A stretch of DNA of 64,000 bases from Streptomyces sp. TN58 (GCF_001941845.1 NZ_CP018870.1:6734001-6798000), one strand, 5' to 3'; numbered from the stretch's first letter, positions 16,030-24,190 are shown. A program made the numbers and translations. Notes: generated by a model from the sequence alone, not told the origin.

Positions 16030-17655
16030 TTGAGCAGACCTGGTACCGCCCGGAGACAGGACCTCGGAGCGCTCAGCGACGGGGAGCTGTGTGCCCTGCT
16101 GCGCGGGCACACCTCGGACTCCGACAGGGCGGTCAGCGACGTGATGGACGAGGTGTTCGCCCGCCACCATGCGCCAGTGCTCGCGTACGCCCGTACGTGC
16201 TGCCGGGACCTCTCCACCGCTCAGGATCTCGTCGCCGAGGCCTTCGCCCGCACCTACCGCGCCATCGCCTGGGGTGCCGGGCCCGAGTACGCCTGGCGGC
16301 CGTACCTGCTGTCCTGTGTGCGCAGACTGGCGGCCGCCTGGGCGCGGGAGGCCTCCCGTACGCGGCTGTCGGACGATTTCGAGGAATGGGCCGCCCAGCT
16401 ATCGGACGGTGAGGACGTCGAGGACGCCGTCTGCGCGGCGGAGGAGGGATCGCTGGTCCTGCAGGCCTACCGGTCGCTGCCGGAGCGCTGGCAGGCGGTG
16501 CTGTGGCACTCCGTCGTCGAGCACGAGCCGGCGGCCGAGACCGCGGCGCGCCTGGGCATATCGGCGGGAGGCGTCGGTTCCCTCGCCGCGCGGGCACGGG
16601 AGGGCCTACGGGAGGCGTACCTGCGCGCCCATCTGGACGGCAGCGCGAGCGACGAGTGCAAGCACTACGGCGGGCAGATCGCCGCCAGGCTGCGCCGGCC
16701 GGGCACACGCCTGCCCCGGGACCTCGGCCGCCACCTCCAGGGGTGCGCCGGCTGCGCGCGGGCCGAGCGGGACCTGCGCGATGTCAACGGCCGTCTGGGT
16801 GTGCTGCTGCTGGGCGGCATCCTGCTGTGGAACCCCGCCTCGTTCCTGTCGGCCCTGGGCGGGGGCGGTACGCAGCTCGCCGCCGCGGGCACGCTCAGCG
16901 GTACGCAGTTCGCCGGCGCCAAGGCGGGTGCGGTGAAGTGGGCCGCCGCGGCGGCCCTGGCGGGGGCGGCGGCCACCGTCGTCCTGCTGCCGTCCGACTC
17001 CGAGGACAGGGGGTCCGGGCCGCAGGCCGCGGCTCCCACCAGTACGGCCGCGGTACCGCGCGGCCCTCTCCCGGACGCCACACCGATCGCGGCCATCGGG
17101 TCGGCGGCCTTCGCCACCGCCCCTGCCGCAAGGCCCCCCAGGCCTTCCTCCTCGGCCTCCGCGGCGCCGCCCGCTCCGTCGCCCTCGACGGAGAACACCG
17201 CTGCCGGCGCCGCCCTCGTCAACGTGGCCTCGGGGCTTTGTGTCGGCGTGAGCGGCGGTTCGGGCGGAGACCCGGTGCGGCTTGAGCCGTGCACCGGGAA
17301 GGCCGGTCAGAAGTGGGAGCGGCTGCCCGCCTCGCAGAACGCGCACCAGCTCCGCAACGCGGGAACCGGTACCTGCCTCGACGGGACCTCCGGAGGCGGA
17401 AACTCCGTCGCGGTCACCCTGCGCGCCTGCCGGACCGGCGGGGACCGGGCGACGCAGCTCTGGCGGTTCGAGCGGGACAGGTACCCCGGCGCGTACCGCG
17501 TCTGGTTCGTGCCGAAGGTTCCGCAGAGCCACTACGCCGACCACCTGCTGGGCCCGCTGAACTGGCCGAAGGCCGACCCGCCGCGTCCGGGGTCGGCGAT
17601 GGTGCAGATGCCCAACTACTACGACTCGGCCAACCTGCTCTTCGCCCTGAGGTGA
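16030..17655 (+). CDS. ECF sigma factor fused to anti-sigma-like zinc motif, membrane segment and ricin-B lectin
   Basis: A protein of about 541 residues with an unusual domain order. Sigma-70 region 2 lies at about residues 30-105 (QDLVAEAFARTYRAI) and region 4 at about 140-195 (LPERWQAVLWHSVVEHEP, AARLGISAGGVGSLAARAREGL). Next comes a zinc anti-sigma-like segment with Cys-Lys-His and HLQGCAGC (H-x3-C-x2-C), then hydrophobic stretches at about 255-275 and 300-318, a Pro/Ser/Ala-rich linker, and a C-terminal ricin-type beta-trefoil lectin with GQKWE and TQLWRF (two QxW motifs). It should be membrane-tethered and released or activated by an envelope or carbohydrate cue. TTG at 16030 has AGGAG six bases upstream; GTG at 16027 is the alternative. 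It has no separate anti-sigma gene. Confidence 0.9.
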   Translation: MSRPGTARRQDLGALSDGELCALLRGHTSDSDRAVSDVMDEVFARHHAPVLAYARTCCRDLSTAQDLVAEAFARTYRAIAWGAGPEYAWRPYLLSCVRRLAAAWAREASRTRLSDDFEEWAAQLSDGEDVEDAVCAAEEGSLVLQAYRSLPERWQAVLWHSVVEHEPAAETAARLGISAGGVGSLAARAREGLREAYLRAHLDGSASDECKHYGGQIAARLRRPGTRLPRDLGRHLQGCAGCARAERDLRDVNGRLGVLLLGGILLWNPASFLSALGGGGTQLAAAGTLSGTQFAGAKAGAVKWAAAAALAGAAATVVLLPSDSEDRGSGPQAAAPTSTAAVPRGPLPDATPIAAIGSAAFATAPAARPPRPSSSASAAPPAPSPSTENTAAGAALVNVASGLCVGVSGGSGGDPVRLEPCTGKAGQKWERLPASQNAHQLRNAGTGTCLDGTSGGGNSVAVTLRACRTGGDRATQLWRFERDRYPGAYRVWFVPKVPQSHYADHLLGPLNWPKADPPRPGSAMVQMPNYYDSANLLFALR

Positions 17656-17714
17656 CCTCGCCCCCACGACTCGGGCGGCGTGTGCGGGGTGGGGCGTACG
17701 GCCGGGCGGCCGGT

Positions 17715-18614
17715 TCACGCCACCAGGCGCAGGGACGTCTCCGCGATGCCCAGCCGGACGCTCTGGCCCCACGTCAGTTCCAGGGCGTCGGACTCCATTC
17801 CGTCTCCGAAGACCACGATGCGGTCGGATTCCACGGTCAGCCGCAGTCCTTGTCCGCGCCCGAGCTCACCGGTGACCCTCGTCGTGCCGGTGGCGGGTGA
17901 GGGCCAGGCTTCGCGGACGAACCACAGGAGCCGTTCCTCGCAGGGCGCGGGCAGTGCCGCGGTGCTGCCGCGCTCCAGCCAGAGGGAGCGCAGCCAGCCG
18001 GTGGCGCCCGTGCCGGTGCCCACCAGCACCCCGGAGGACGCCTGCGATTCGCCCTGGTCCCGCTCGCCGTCGGAACCCAGGCGGTAGCGGGCCGTCTGGT
18101 GGCCGGGCGGGCCCAGGTAGATCTCGTTCAGCGCGAGGAGGCGCTGGGCGTCGTCGGTGACGGCCTCGACCATGGTGAGTTCGTCCGTCCGGCCGCCGGT
18201 GGCGGTGGCGGCCCGCAGCAGGGCGGCCGTGTCGGTGCAGCGGTGGCGGACCAGGACCCCGGGGTTGCGTTCCGGGTCGGTGTCGACGCCCACCACCGGC
18301 TGGCCGTGGAGGTACTTCGCGGTGTTGGCGACCAGGCCGTCCTGGCCGACCACGACGATCACGTCCTCCGGGGCGAAGAGGAAGCGGTCGAGGTCGCCGC
18401 GTTCCACCCGGGAGCTGCGCCAGGTCAGCGGTACCGCCGCCGCCACCTCGCGCAGTGCCCGGCGGGTGCGGTCGTGGCGGCGGACCATCTCGTCGATCGA
18501 GCGGCCGCGGCTGGAGAGGAAGAACGCGGCCTGCCCGTGCGTGCCGTGCCGGGCGAGGAGTTCCTCGTACTCGGTCCTGCGGTGCACGATCACCGCGCGC
18601 GGGGCGAGGCTCAC
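17715..18614 (-). CDS. NAD-kinase-like protein with degenerate GGDGT motif
   Basis: A 299-residue protein with the layout of the ATP-NAD kinase superfamily: VVVGQDGLVANTAKYL at about residues 86-101 in place of the usual GGDGT loop, PVVGVDTDPERNPGVL, the central ALNEIYLG, GVLVGTGTGATGWLRS corresponding to the NAD-binding TGSTAY-type region, and a C-terminal beta sandwich. The diglycine-Asp-Gly motif is changed to GQDGLVAN, so the substrate or activity may differ from true NAD kinases. Its start overlaps the end of the SPFH gene by 4 bp (ATGA), indicating translational coupling and a shared job, perhaps at the membrane. The family assignment is good; the reaction is unknown. Confidence 0.8.
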   Translation of the reverse strand: MSLAPRAVIVHRRTEYEELLARHGTHGQAAFFLSSRGRSIDEMVRRHDRTRRALREVAAAVPLTWRSSRVERGDLDRFLFAPEDVIVVVGQDGLVANTAKYLHGQPVVGVDTDPERNPGVLVRHRCTDTAALLRAATATGGRTDELTMVEAVTDDAQRLLALNEIYLGPPGHQTARYRLGSDGERDQGESQASSGVLVGTGTGATGWLRSLWLERGSTAALPAPCEERLLWFVREAWPSPATGTTRVTGELGRGQGLRLTVESDRIVVFGDGMESDALELTWGQSVRLGIAETSLRLVA

Positions 18615-19624
18615 GCCGCCGTCCCGCCGTCCGGGCGGCCGAGCCTGGTGAGGAGCGAGGTGAGGACGTCGGGGGAGAGGGTGATGCTCTCGATCCGCGG
18701 CAGGTTCTCCGCCAGGCGGGTCGCGGCCAGGGCGTGCAGGGTGTCCGGGTGCGTTTCACCGTGCACGCGCAGCCAGGCGGCCTGGGCCTCGGCGCGTGCC
18801 GCTCCGGTCTCGCGCGCCGCCTCGGCCTCCGCCCGGGCGATGCGGACCTTGCGGGCGGCTTCGGCCTCGGTCCGCACGCCGTCCGCGGCCGCCTGCTCCT
18901 CGGCTTCGCGGCGGGCGTTGATGCCGCGCTGGTCGACCAGCTGTTCCTCGCGCCGGGCCAGTTCGATCCGGCTGGCCAGTTCGTTCTCGGCGATGGCGCG
19001 TTCACGCTCGACGGCGACGGCCCTGCGTTCGTAGGTGGACCGGTCCGCTTCCTGCTGGATCAGCTCCCGGGCGGGCGTGCGCAGGGCGCGTTCCACCTCG
19101 GCCTCGGGACGGATCGCGACGACCCGTACGGCCACCACCTCGATGCCGGTGGCCGGGAGCCGCGGTTCGGCGGCGAGGCCCTCGTCGACGCGTCGGCGTA
19201 CGGAGGCGACACCGTCGACCAGGGCGTCGGCCAGCGGGATGCGGGCCAGTACGTCCAGGGTGTGCTGCTGTGCGGTCTCGGTGAGGAGGGTGGCGATCTG
19301 CTCCAGGGGCGCGCCGCGCCAGCTTCCGGTGTCCGGGTCGACGGAGAAGTCGAGCCGCTCGGCGGCCTGCGCCGGATCGATGATCCGGTAGGTGACGGTG
19401 GCCTGCACGGTGACGTCCTGGAAGTCGGCCGTACGGGCGTGGAAGGCCATGGCCAGTTCCCGGTCGTCCACGGGCACTTCGGACAGTGCCGCCGACAGGG
19501 ACCGGTACCAGAAGCTGAGGCCCCGTCCGTCGTGGACGAGCCGGCCCCGCTTGTGGTGGCGGATGTGCGCGGTGGGCGCGGAGCGCAGGTGGCGCCAGCC
19601 CAGGCGCCGGGTGATGTCGGCCAT
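18611..19624 (-). CDS. SPFH/band-7 domain protein
   Basis: A 337-residue protein with an SPFH domain (about residues 25-190, including LSEVPVDDRELAMAFHART and ATVTYRIIDPAQAAERL), then a long Glu/Ala/Arg-rich coiled-coil (about 195-290, for example REAEEQAAADGVRTEAEAA) and a short C-terminal region. There is no clear N-terminal membrane helix, unlike stomatins, so membrane association would be peripheral or by assembly. It is the first gene of a two-gene operon with the NAD-kinase-like gene. The start is ATG at 19624 with a GGGGG-rich upstream sequence. The twin operator at 19645-19692 lies just upstream and probably controls it. Confidence 0.88.
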   Translation of the reverse strand: MADITRRLGWRHLRSAPTAHIRHHKRGRLVHDGRGLSFWYRSLSAALSEVPVDDRELAMAFHARTADFQDVTVQATVTYRIIDPAQAAERLDFSVDPDTGSWRGAPLEQIATLLTETAQQHTLDVLARIPLADALVDGVASVRRRVDEGLAAEPRLPATGIEVVAVRVVAIRPEAEVERALRTPARELIQQEADRSTYERRAVAVERERAIAENELASRIELARREEQLVDQRGINARREAEEQAAADGVRTEAEAARKVRIARAEAEAARETGAARAEAQAAWLRVHGETHPDTLHALAATRLAENLPRIESITLSPDVLTSLLTRLGRPDGGTAA

Positions 19625-19955
19625 GCCGAGCCCCCTTCTCTATTTCGTCAAAGCGACGATAACGAGGGTCCCTCATATCGTCAAGGTGACGAAAAAAATG
19701 GGCGCCCAGGAACGCAGCCCAGCGTGCGCCCGCCCTCCTCCGAGCCGCCACCGTGATCGAACGAACCGCCACCTGACCACCGGAGGAACGCCGCGCCAGG
19801 GGCCCGCGGCCTGCTGTTTACGCCCGGTTCCGCGCGGACAGACGCCCTTCAGCAGCCGTGCAGCAGGCACGACCCCGATCGCCGTCGTACCCCCATCGGT
19901 GACACGACGCTTGCCACCTGATGCCCAGGTCGAGGCCGGCACCGAGGTGAGCACC
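19625..19955. promoter_or_regulatory. Divergent intergenic region with promoter and operator
   Basis: A 331-bp spacer between the SPFH operon and the ADF-like gene. The part next to the SPFH gene is AT-richer than its surroundings and carries the twin operator listed separately. The remaining 260 bp show no gene or clear repeat. Confidence 0.5.
19645..19692. promoter_or_regulatory. Twin 15-bp operator in front of the SPFH operon
   Basis: Site 1 (19645-19659) reads TCGTCA-AAG-CGACGA and site 2 (19678-19692) reads TCGTCA-AGG-TGACGA, a perfect 6-3-6 palindrome. The sites start 33 bp apart, about three helical turns, so two dimers would sit on one face of the DNA. The location, 21-68 bp upstream of the SPFH start, suits a repressor. 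The regulator is not identified in the window. Confidence 0.7.
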
Positions 19956-20354
19956 GTGAGCAGACCAACCGGCATGTCGGAACGCTCCGTGGCCGCCCTG
20001 CGGCATCTGAGGGAGAAGCGGGCGATCAACACGGTGACGCTGCGGCGCGCGGAAACAGCCGACCTGGTTCCCGAGGTCGAGGGCAACCTGACCCATGAGG
20101 AGCTGGTGCAGGCCCTGCCGGCGGACGAGCCGCGGCTGGTCGTGCACGAGCTGTCCTTCGCCAGCCCGGAAGGCACCCGCAAGCACGCGCAACTCCTCAT
20201 CTTCTGGATGCCTTCGGCCGCCGGCGAGCAGGAGGAGACGTACACGGCCGGGTTCACGGCCCTGAAGGAGTACCTCTCCGACGTGCACATCCACCTCACC
20301 GCCCGGCGCGCGGCCCACCTCGCGTACGGGCGGCTGGTGGCCCTGGCCGGCTGA
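19956..20354 (+). CDS. ADF/cofilin-fold (actin-depolymerising-factor-like) protein
   Basis: A 132-residue protein that lines up along its whole length with the actin-depolymerising factor homology domain. ALRHLREKRAINTVTLRR matches the N-terminal helix and first strand. HEELVQALPADEPRLVVHEL matches the D/E-x-F-x-x-x-LP-x-x-x-R-x-x-V-Y region. ASPEGTRKHAQLLIFWMP matches the strand ending in W-x-P. TAGFTALKEYLSDVHIHLTA matches the long actin-binding helix and following strand. The helix lacks the basic residues and KMLYASSK signature of eukaryotic cofilins. GTG at 19956 is preceded by GAGGTGA; GTG 19947 and ATG 19974 are alternatives. A role in binding a bacterial actin homologue such as MreB or ParM-like filaments is inference. 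Confidence 0.75.
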   Translation: MSRPTGMSERSVAALRHLREKRAINTVTLRRAETADLVPEVEGNLTHEELVQALPADEPRLVVHELSFASPEGTRKHAQLLIFWMPSAAGEQEETYTAGFTALKEYLSDVHIHLTARRAAHLAYGRLVALAG

Positions 20355-20365
20355 GCCCGTCCCAA

Positions 20366-20537
20366 GGCGTGTTGCGAAAGTGGCGGCGTCCGCCCGCAGG
20401 GCGGTGCTCGCGGTGTCCGGTGAGGTGCCTCGCGAGGCGGAGGGTCGCTCCCGTACCGGTCGTACGCGGGCGATCCCGACAACGCGGCGAGGTGCCGTGC
20501 CAGGCGCCGCGAGCCAGACGGACTTTCGCAAGACGCC
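20366..20537. mobile_element. MITE-like element, 172 bp with 16-bp terminal inverted repeats
   Basis: The left end (20366-20381) is GGCGTGTTGCGAAAGT. The right end (20522-20537) is ACTTTCGCAAGACGCC, its reverse complement with one mismatch. The interior is GC-rich and non-coding. The size, inverted ends and lack of a gene mark it as a miniature inverted-repeat element; similar ends belong to widespread Streptomyces repeats, by recollection. It lies between the ADF-like gene and the CBS gene. No clear target-site duplication was seen. Confidence 0.7.
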
Positions 20538-20659
20538 GTAGGGCGTGTCGTCCTCCTGGCAACGCCGACGGCCTGCTTGAAGAGTCCGGCAGAGGGCAGG
20601 CGCCCCGGTGACAGGCCGCCGGGACGGCCCGGGGCCGACCGACTCTCGGGAGGAACACC

Positions 20660-21073
20660 ATGACGACCGCACGCGAGATCATGACGCCCGACGCCACCTG
20701 TATCGGTGCCGACGACAGCATCCTGGACGCGGCGAAGAAGATGACCGACCTCGGCGTGGGCGCACTGCCGATCTGCGGCAGCGATCAACTCCTCAAGGGC
20801 ATGCTCACCGACCGTGACATCGTCGTCAAGGTCCTCGGTGTCGGCAAGGACCCCTCCACCTGCAAGGCCGGCGAGTTCGCCCAGGGCGAGGCGGTCACCA
20901 TCGGCGCCGACGACGATGCCGCCGAGATCCTGCGGACCATGGCCGAGCACAAGGTGCGCCGGCTGCCCGTGATCGACGGCCACACCCTGGTCGGTGTCGT
21001 CGCCCAGGCCGACGTGGCGCGCTCCCTGCCCGACCCGCAGGTCGGTGAACTCCTCGAAGCCCTCTCCAACTGA
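20660..21073 (+). CDS. Tandem CBS-domain protein
   Basis: A 137-residue protein made of two CBS motifs. The first is MTTAREIMTPDATCIGADDS with GVGALPI and GMLTDRDIVV. The second is VTIGADDDAAEILRTMAEHK with VRRLPVIDGHTLVGVVAQAD. CBS pairs bind adenine nucleotides and sense energy state. Free-standing versions of this size (as in mycobacterial Hrp1) are known members of dormancy regulons. The start is ATG at 20660 behind GGGAGGAACACC. It is monocistronic and convergent with the gene at 21174, with a terminator between them. Confidence 0.93.
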   Translation: MTTAREIMTPDATCIGADDSILDAAKKMTDLGVGALPICGSDQLLKGMLTDRDIVVKVLGVGKDPSTCKAGEFAQGEAVTIGADDDAAEILRTMAEHKVRRLPVIDGHTLVGVVAQADVARSLPDPQVGELLEALSN

Positions 21074-21107
21074 CGCGAGTCGTTCCCGCTCAGGCGGGCG
21101 AACCGAG

Positions 21108-21142
21108 GCCCGGCCCGGCGCAACGGCTGCGCCGGGCCGGGC
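21108..21142. terminator. Bidirectional terminator after the CBS gene
   Basis: A perfect 15-bp stem, GCCCGGCCCGGCGCA with its complement, and a 5-base loop lie between two convergent genes. Confidence 0.8.
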
Positions 21143-21173
21143 CCGCTCAGGACACCCCCAAGGGGGACAGCCC

Positions 21174-21698
21174 CTAGCCCAAAGCGGCGCTCTCGTTGTC
21201 CGGCTGGTCCAGCAGGTCCAGCAGCGGGCTCCGGTGGAGCGCCGCGACCGGTTCGAGCAGGTCGGGATGGCGCAGCAGGGGCGCGGCATCGTGTTCGCGG
21301 TCGCCGGGGCTGGTGAGGCGGGTGACCTCGCCGGCCTCGCCCCGCCCGACGCGGTGGTGGGCGGCGGTGGCGGTGGCGGGGTCCGCGAGGAGGCAGGCGG
21401 CCCAGCTGACGACGGTCTCGTCCACCCAGGTCCGCCAGCCGGCATCGGCTTCGGTTTCGGCTCCGCCGCCGTGATCGGAGCCCGTGACCCAGTCCAGCCG
21501 GGCGCTCCCGCCCGGGCCGAGGAGATGCAGCAGCTGGGCGTCGAGCGGCGTCGGATACCGCAAAGCGGCGGCCAGGGTGACGGCCTGCAGGGCCTGCGCC
21601 TCGGCCAGGGCCCGGCTGAAGGCACCCGGGCCGGGCGGGAAGGCGGTCAGCAGCCAGCGCGTGCCGGCGGCTATGACGGGGGCGAGATCGGCGGACAC
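21174..21698 (-). CDS. Hypothetical protein
   Basis: A 174-residue soluble protein with no family I can name. It has an alanine- and leucine-rich N-terminal helical half (APVIAAGTRWLLTAFPPG, LAEAQALQAVTLAAALRYP) and a C-terminal half with AAPLLRHPDLLEPVAALHR. The start is GTG at 21698, chosen because GAGGAAG sits five bases upstream; an extension to 21830 would be low-complexity. It is convergent with the CBS gene and co-directional with, but far from, the hemerythrin gene. Confidence 0.65.
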   Translation of the reverse strand: MSADLAPVIAAGTRWLLTAFPPGPGAFSRALAEAQALQAVTLAAALRYPTPLDAQLLHLLGPGGSARLDWVTGSDHGGGAETEADAGWRTWVDETVVSWAACLLADPATATAAHHRVGRGEAGEVTRLTSPGDREHDAAPLLRHPDLLEPVAALHRSPLLDLLDQPDNESAALG

Positions 21699-21902
21699 GG
21701 CGGCTTCCTCGGGGGCGGGCTCGCCCTGGCCCGTACGGGGCCCGCGAGCTGCGGCGCGAAGCTGCGCCGCTCCGCTCGTGGGCGACCAGGCTAGCCGCAA
21801 TCCGCGGCCGGGCGGCATGACACACGTCACCGTCGCTCCGGCCGGGGCGGGCGGGTCCGGACCCGTTGCCTTGCCCGGGGCCCGCCCGCCCCGGGGCGGA
21901 CG

Positions 21903-22463
21903 TCAGGACTTGCCGCGGCCCGTCACGAAGTCACGTACCCGGTCCACGAGACCGGCACCCGGTGCGAGGAGCTTGCTGGCCGTGGGGGTGCTCGGCGCCG
22001 CGGGGTGCGGCCGGGTGGGCGCCATGGCCTTGGCGCGGCGGATCTTGTCACCGAGGTCGTCGAGCTGCTGCGGGGTACAGGCTCGCTGCAGCATCGGGAA
22101 GAGATTGCTCTCCTCGTCCTGGAGGTGCGCGGCGACCTCGTCCATCAGCTGCTGCAGGAGCGGGCTGATCTGCGCGTCGTCGGTGCTCGTCTTCTCAAGC
22201 TGCTTGAGGATCTTCTCGACGCGGGTGTGGTCCTCGATCTCCTTGTCCGCCATCCGGTCGCCGCCGGGGACGTGCTCGCGTACCGCCGGGTAGAGGTACT
22301 GCTCCTCGGCGACCGAGTGCCGCACCAGCTCGATGGTGATCTCGTCGACGAGATCACGCAGTGCCTGCCCGCCGCCGGTCATGGCCTGGACGCGGCTGAA
22401 CATCTCCTCCACCTCCCGGTGGTCGGCCATCAGCTCGTCGATCACGTTTCCGCCGTGTCCCAT
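21903..22463 (-). CDS. Hemerythrin HHE-domain protein
   Basis: A 186-residue protein with a four-helix hemerythrin-like domain in residues 8-135. Candidate diiron ligands are His15 (MADHREVE), His49 and Glu53 (VRHSVAEEQYLYP), His79 and Glu83 (EDHTRVEKIL), and the HLQDEESNLFP helix. The C-terminal 45 residues are basic and Pro/Ala-rich. Such proteins in actinobacteria respond to oxygen, NO or peroxide, and many are stress-induced. The start is ATG at 22463. The neighbouring SDR, cupin and CBM48 genes look like stress-response genes of the same type, but no shared operator was found. Confidence 0.93.
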   Translation of the reverse strand: MGHGGNVIDELMADHREVEEMFSRVQAMTGGGQALRDLVDEITIELVRHSVAEEQYLYPAVREHVPGGDRMADKEIEDHTRVEKILKQLEKTSTDDAQISPLLQQLMDEVAAHLQDEESNLFPMLQRACTPQQLDDLGDKIRRAKAMAPTRPHPAAPSTPTASKLLAPGAGLVDRVRDFVTGRGKS

Positions 22464-22607
22464 GTCGTCTCCGTACGTCTTCGGGGGTGGGGCCGCTCCG
22501 GCCCGATCCGATCGGTTCCCCGCCGGCCCCCGGGGCGCCCGGGCGTCCGTGGCGTCTCACCCGCCCGGGCGACGGGGCCGACGTCAGCCGCGGAGCCTGC
22601 TCGGGCC

Positions 22608-23501
22608 TTACGGCAGCGGTGTTCCGCCGGTGGCGTTGACGATCTCGCCGGTGATGTACGAAGCCTGGTCGGAGGCGAGGAAGACGTACGCGGGTGCCAT
22701 TTCCGCCGGCTGCGCGGGCCGGCCCAGCGGTGACTGCTCGCCGAACTTGGTCGGGTCGGGCATCGTCGCCGGGATCAGCGGGGTCCACACCGGCCCGGGG
22801 GCGACGGCGTTGGCGCGGATGCCGCGCTCGGCGAGCATCTGGGCGAGGCTGTGGGTGAAGGAGATGATCGCGGATTTGGTCATCGCGTAGTCGAGGAGGT
22901 GCGGGCTGGGCTGGTAGCCCTGCACCGAGGCGGTGTTGATCACGGAGGCGCCGCGCGGCATGTGCGCGAGGGCGGCCTTGGTGAGCCAGAACATCCCGTA
23001 CAGGTTCGTTTTCATCACCCGGTCGAACTGCTCGGTGGTGATCGCCTCGATCCCGTCCGGCTGGGCCATCTGGTAGGCGGCGTTGTTGACGAGCAGGTCG
23101 ATACCGCCCAGCTCACCCACCGTCCTGTCGACGAGGGCGGTGCACTCGCCCTCGTCCCGGATGTCGCAGGCGACGGCCACCGCTGTGCGGTCGGCCTTCC
23201 GGATCAGACGGGCCGTCTCCTCGGCCTCCGCGGCTTCCTCGGGCAGGTGGGTGAAGACGACGTCGGCTCCCTCCCGGGCGAAGGCCAGGCAGACGGCGCG
23301 GCCGATCCCGGAGTCCCCTCCGGTGACCAGCGCCCTACGGCCGTCCAGCAGGCCATGCCCCTGATAGGTGTCCTCGCCGTGATCCGGGCGGGGATCCATG
23401 GCCTCGGTCGATCCGGGATGGTCCTGATCCTGCTCGGGAAACGGCGGACGGGGGTGCAGCCCCACAGGATCGGTGAGGCGGGCCTGGTCGCGGGAGGGCA
23501 T
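22608..23501 (-). CDS. Short-chain dehydrogenase/reductase (YhdF/YghA type)
   Basis: A 297-residue NAD(P)-dependent SDR of the type with a hydrophilic N-terminal extension before the Rossmann fold. It has the dinucleotide motif TGGDSGIGRAVC, LVNNAAYQ, the catalytic serine in NTASVQGYQP, the YAMTKSA Tyr-Lys pair and the PGPVWTPL loop. The start at ATG 23501 has GAGGAG upstream; an in-frame extension to 23678 has no SDR similarity. Relatives such as YghA and YhdF are general-stress or osmotic-stress proteins, but the substrate is unknown. Confidence 0.93.
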   Translation of the reverse strand: MPSRDQARLTDPVGLHPRPPFPEQDQDHPGSTEAMDPRPDHGEDTYQGHGLLDGRRALVTGGDSGIGRAVCLAFAREGADVVFTHLPEEAAEAEETARLIRKADRTAVAVACDIRDEGECTALVDRTVGELGGIDLLVNNAAYQMAQPDGIEAITTEQFDRVMKTNLYGMFWLTKAALAHMPRGASVINTASVQGYQPSPHLLDYAMTKSAIISFTHSLAQMLAERGIRANAVAPGPVWTPLIPATMPDPTKFGEQSPLGRPAQPAEMAPAYVFLASDQASYITGEIVNATGGTPLP

Positions 23502-23713
23502 CGGGGTCTCCTCGGGGTACGGCCGGAGCGGGTGTCGGGCGGAGGGCGAAGAGCGAAGGGCGCCGAGCGGCGGATACGGGGCGGTCCGTGATCCGGCTAC
23601 CCGGATCATCTGCGCATATCCCCCCGCCTCTGCGGTACGGCGAATCCCGGGGTCCGGCCGCGCGGACCCGGCACCCACCTGCGCCCCCTAGCGTCGGGGG
23701 CGGCCGCCGCTGG

Positions 23714-24190
23714 TCACGCGTGCTCGTCCGAGGGCTGCTCGGCCGGCTGGACCGACCAGCTCGCCGGCTCGTCACCGCCCGAGTCCTCGTCGCGCTCCGC
23801 GTCGGCGGCCGTCGCGTGGATCCTGCCCGGTGCGTGATGGGCGGGCGCGTACACGGCGTAGAGCTGCAGGGGCTCGTCGCCGATGTTGGTGACGTTGTGC
23901 CAGGTGCCGGCGGGTACCAGGACCGCCCAGCCGTCCTCGACCACCTGGTCGAAGTCGAGCCGGTCCTTCGCGCGGCCCATCTGGACGCGGCCCCGGCCTG
24001 CGTCGAGGCGTAGGAACTGGTCGGTCTCCGGGTGCGCCTCCAGGCCGATGTCCTCACCCACCGGGATCGACATGAGGGTCAACTGCAGATACCTCCCGGA
24101 CCAGGCCACGGCCCGGTAGTCCGGGTTCGCGAGGGTCGCCTTCTCAAGGTCGAAACTCTGCGGTTCCGGCCCGATGTCCTTGATGGTCAC
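23714..24190 (-). CDS. Cupin-domain protein
   Basis: A 158-residue single-domain cupin. The metal-binding pattern is seen in GLEAHPETDQFLRLDAGRG (His, Glu-type ligands) and, 36 residues on, PAGTWHNVTN (His). The C-terminal 35 residues are acidic and disordered. GTG at 24190 was preferred because GGGAGA lies upstream; a longer start at 24235 is possible. It is related to YhhW-like or mannose-6-phosphate isomerase-type small cupins without assigned activity. It is divergent from the CBM48 gene. Confidence 0.85.
   Translation of the reverse strand: MTIKDIGPEPQSFDLEKATLANPDYRAVAWSGRYLQLTLMSIPVGEDIGLEAHPETDQFLRLDAGRGRVQMGRAKDRLDFDQVVEDGWAVLVPAGTWHNVTNIGDEPLQLYAVYAPAHHAPGRIHATAADAERDEDSGGDEPASWSVQPAEQPSDEHA

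Noticed and set aside
22480..22530. GGGCC-N5-GGCCC near the hemerythrin start as a DevR-like box
   Set aside because: The spacer is five bases, not four, so it does not fit the geometry of the other sites.
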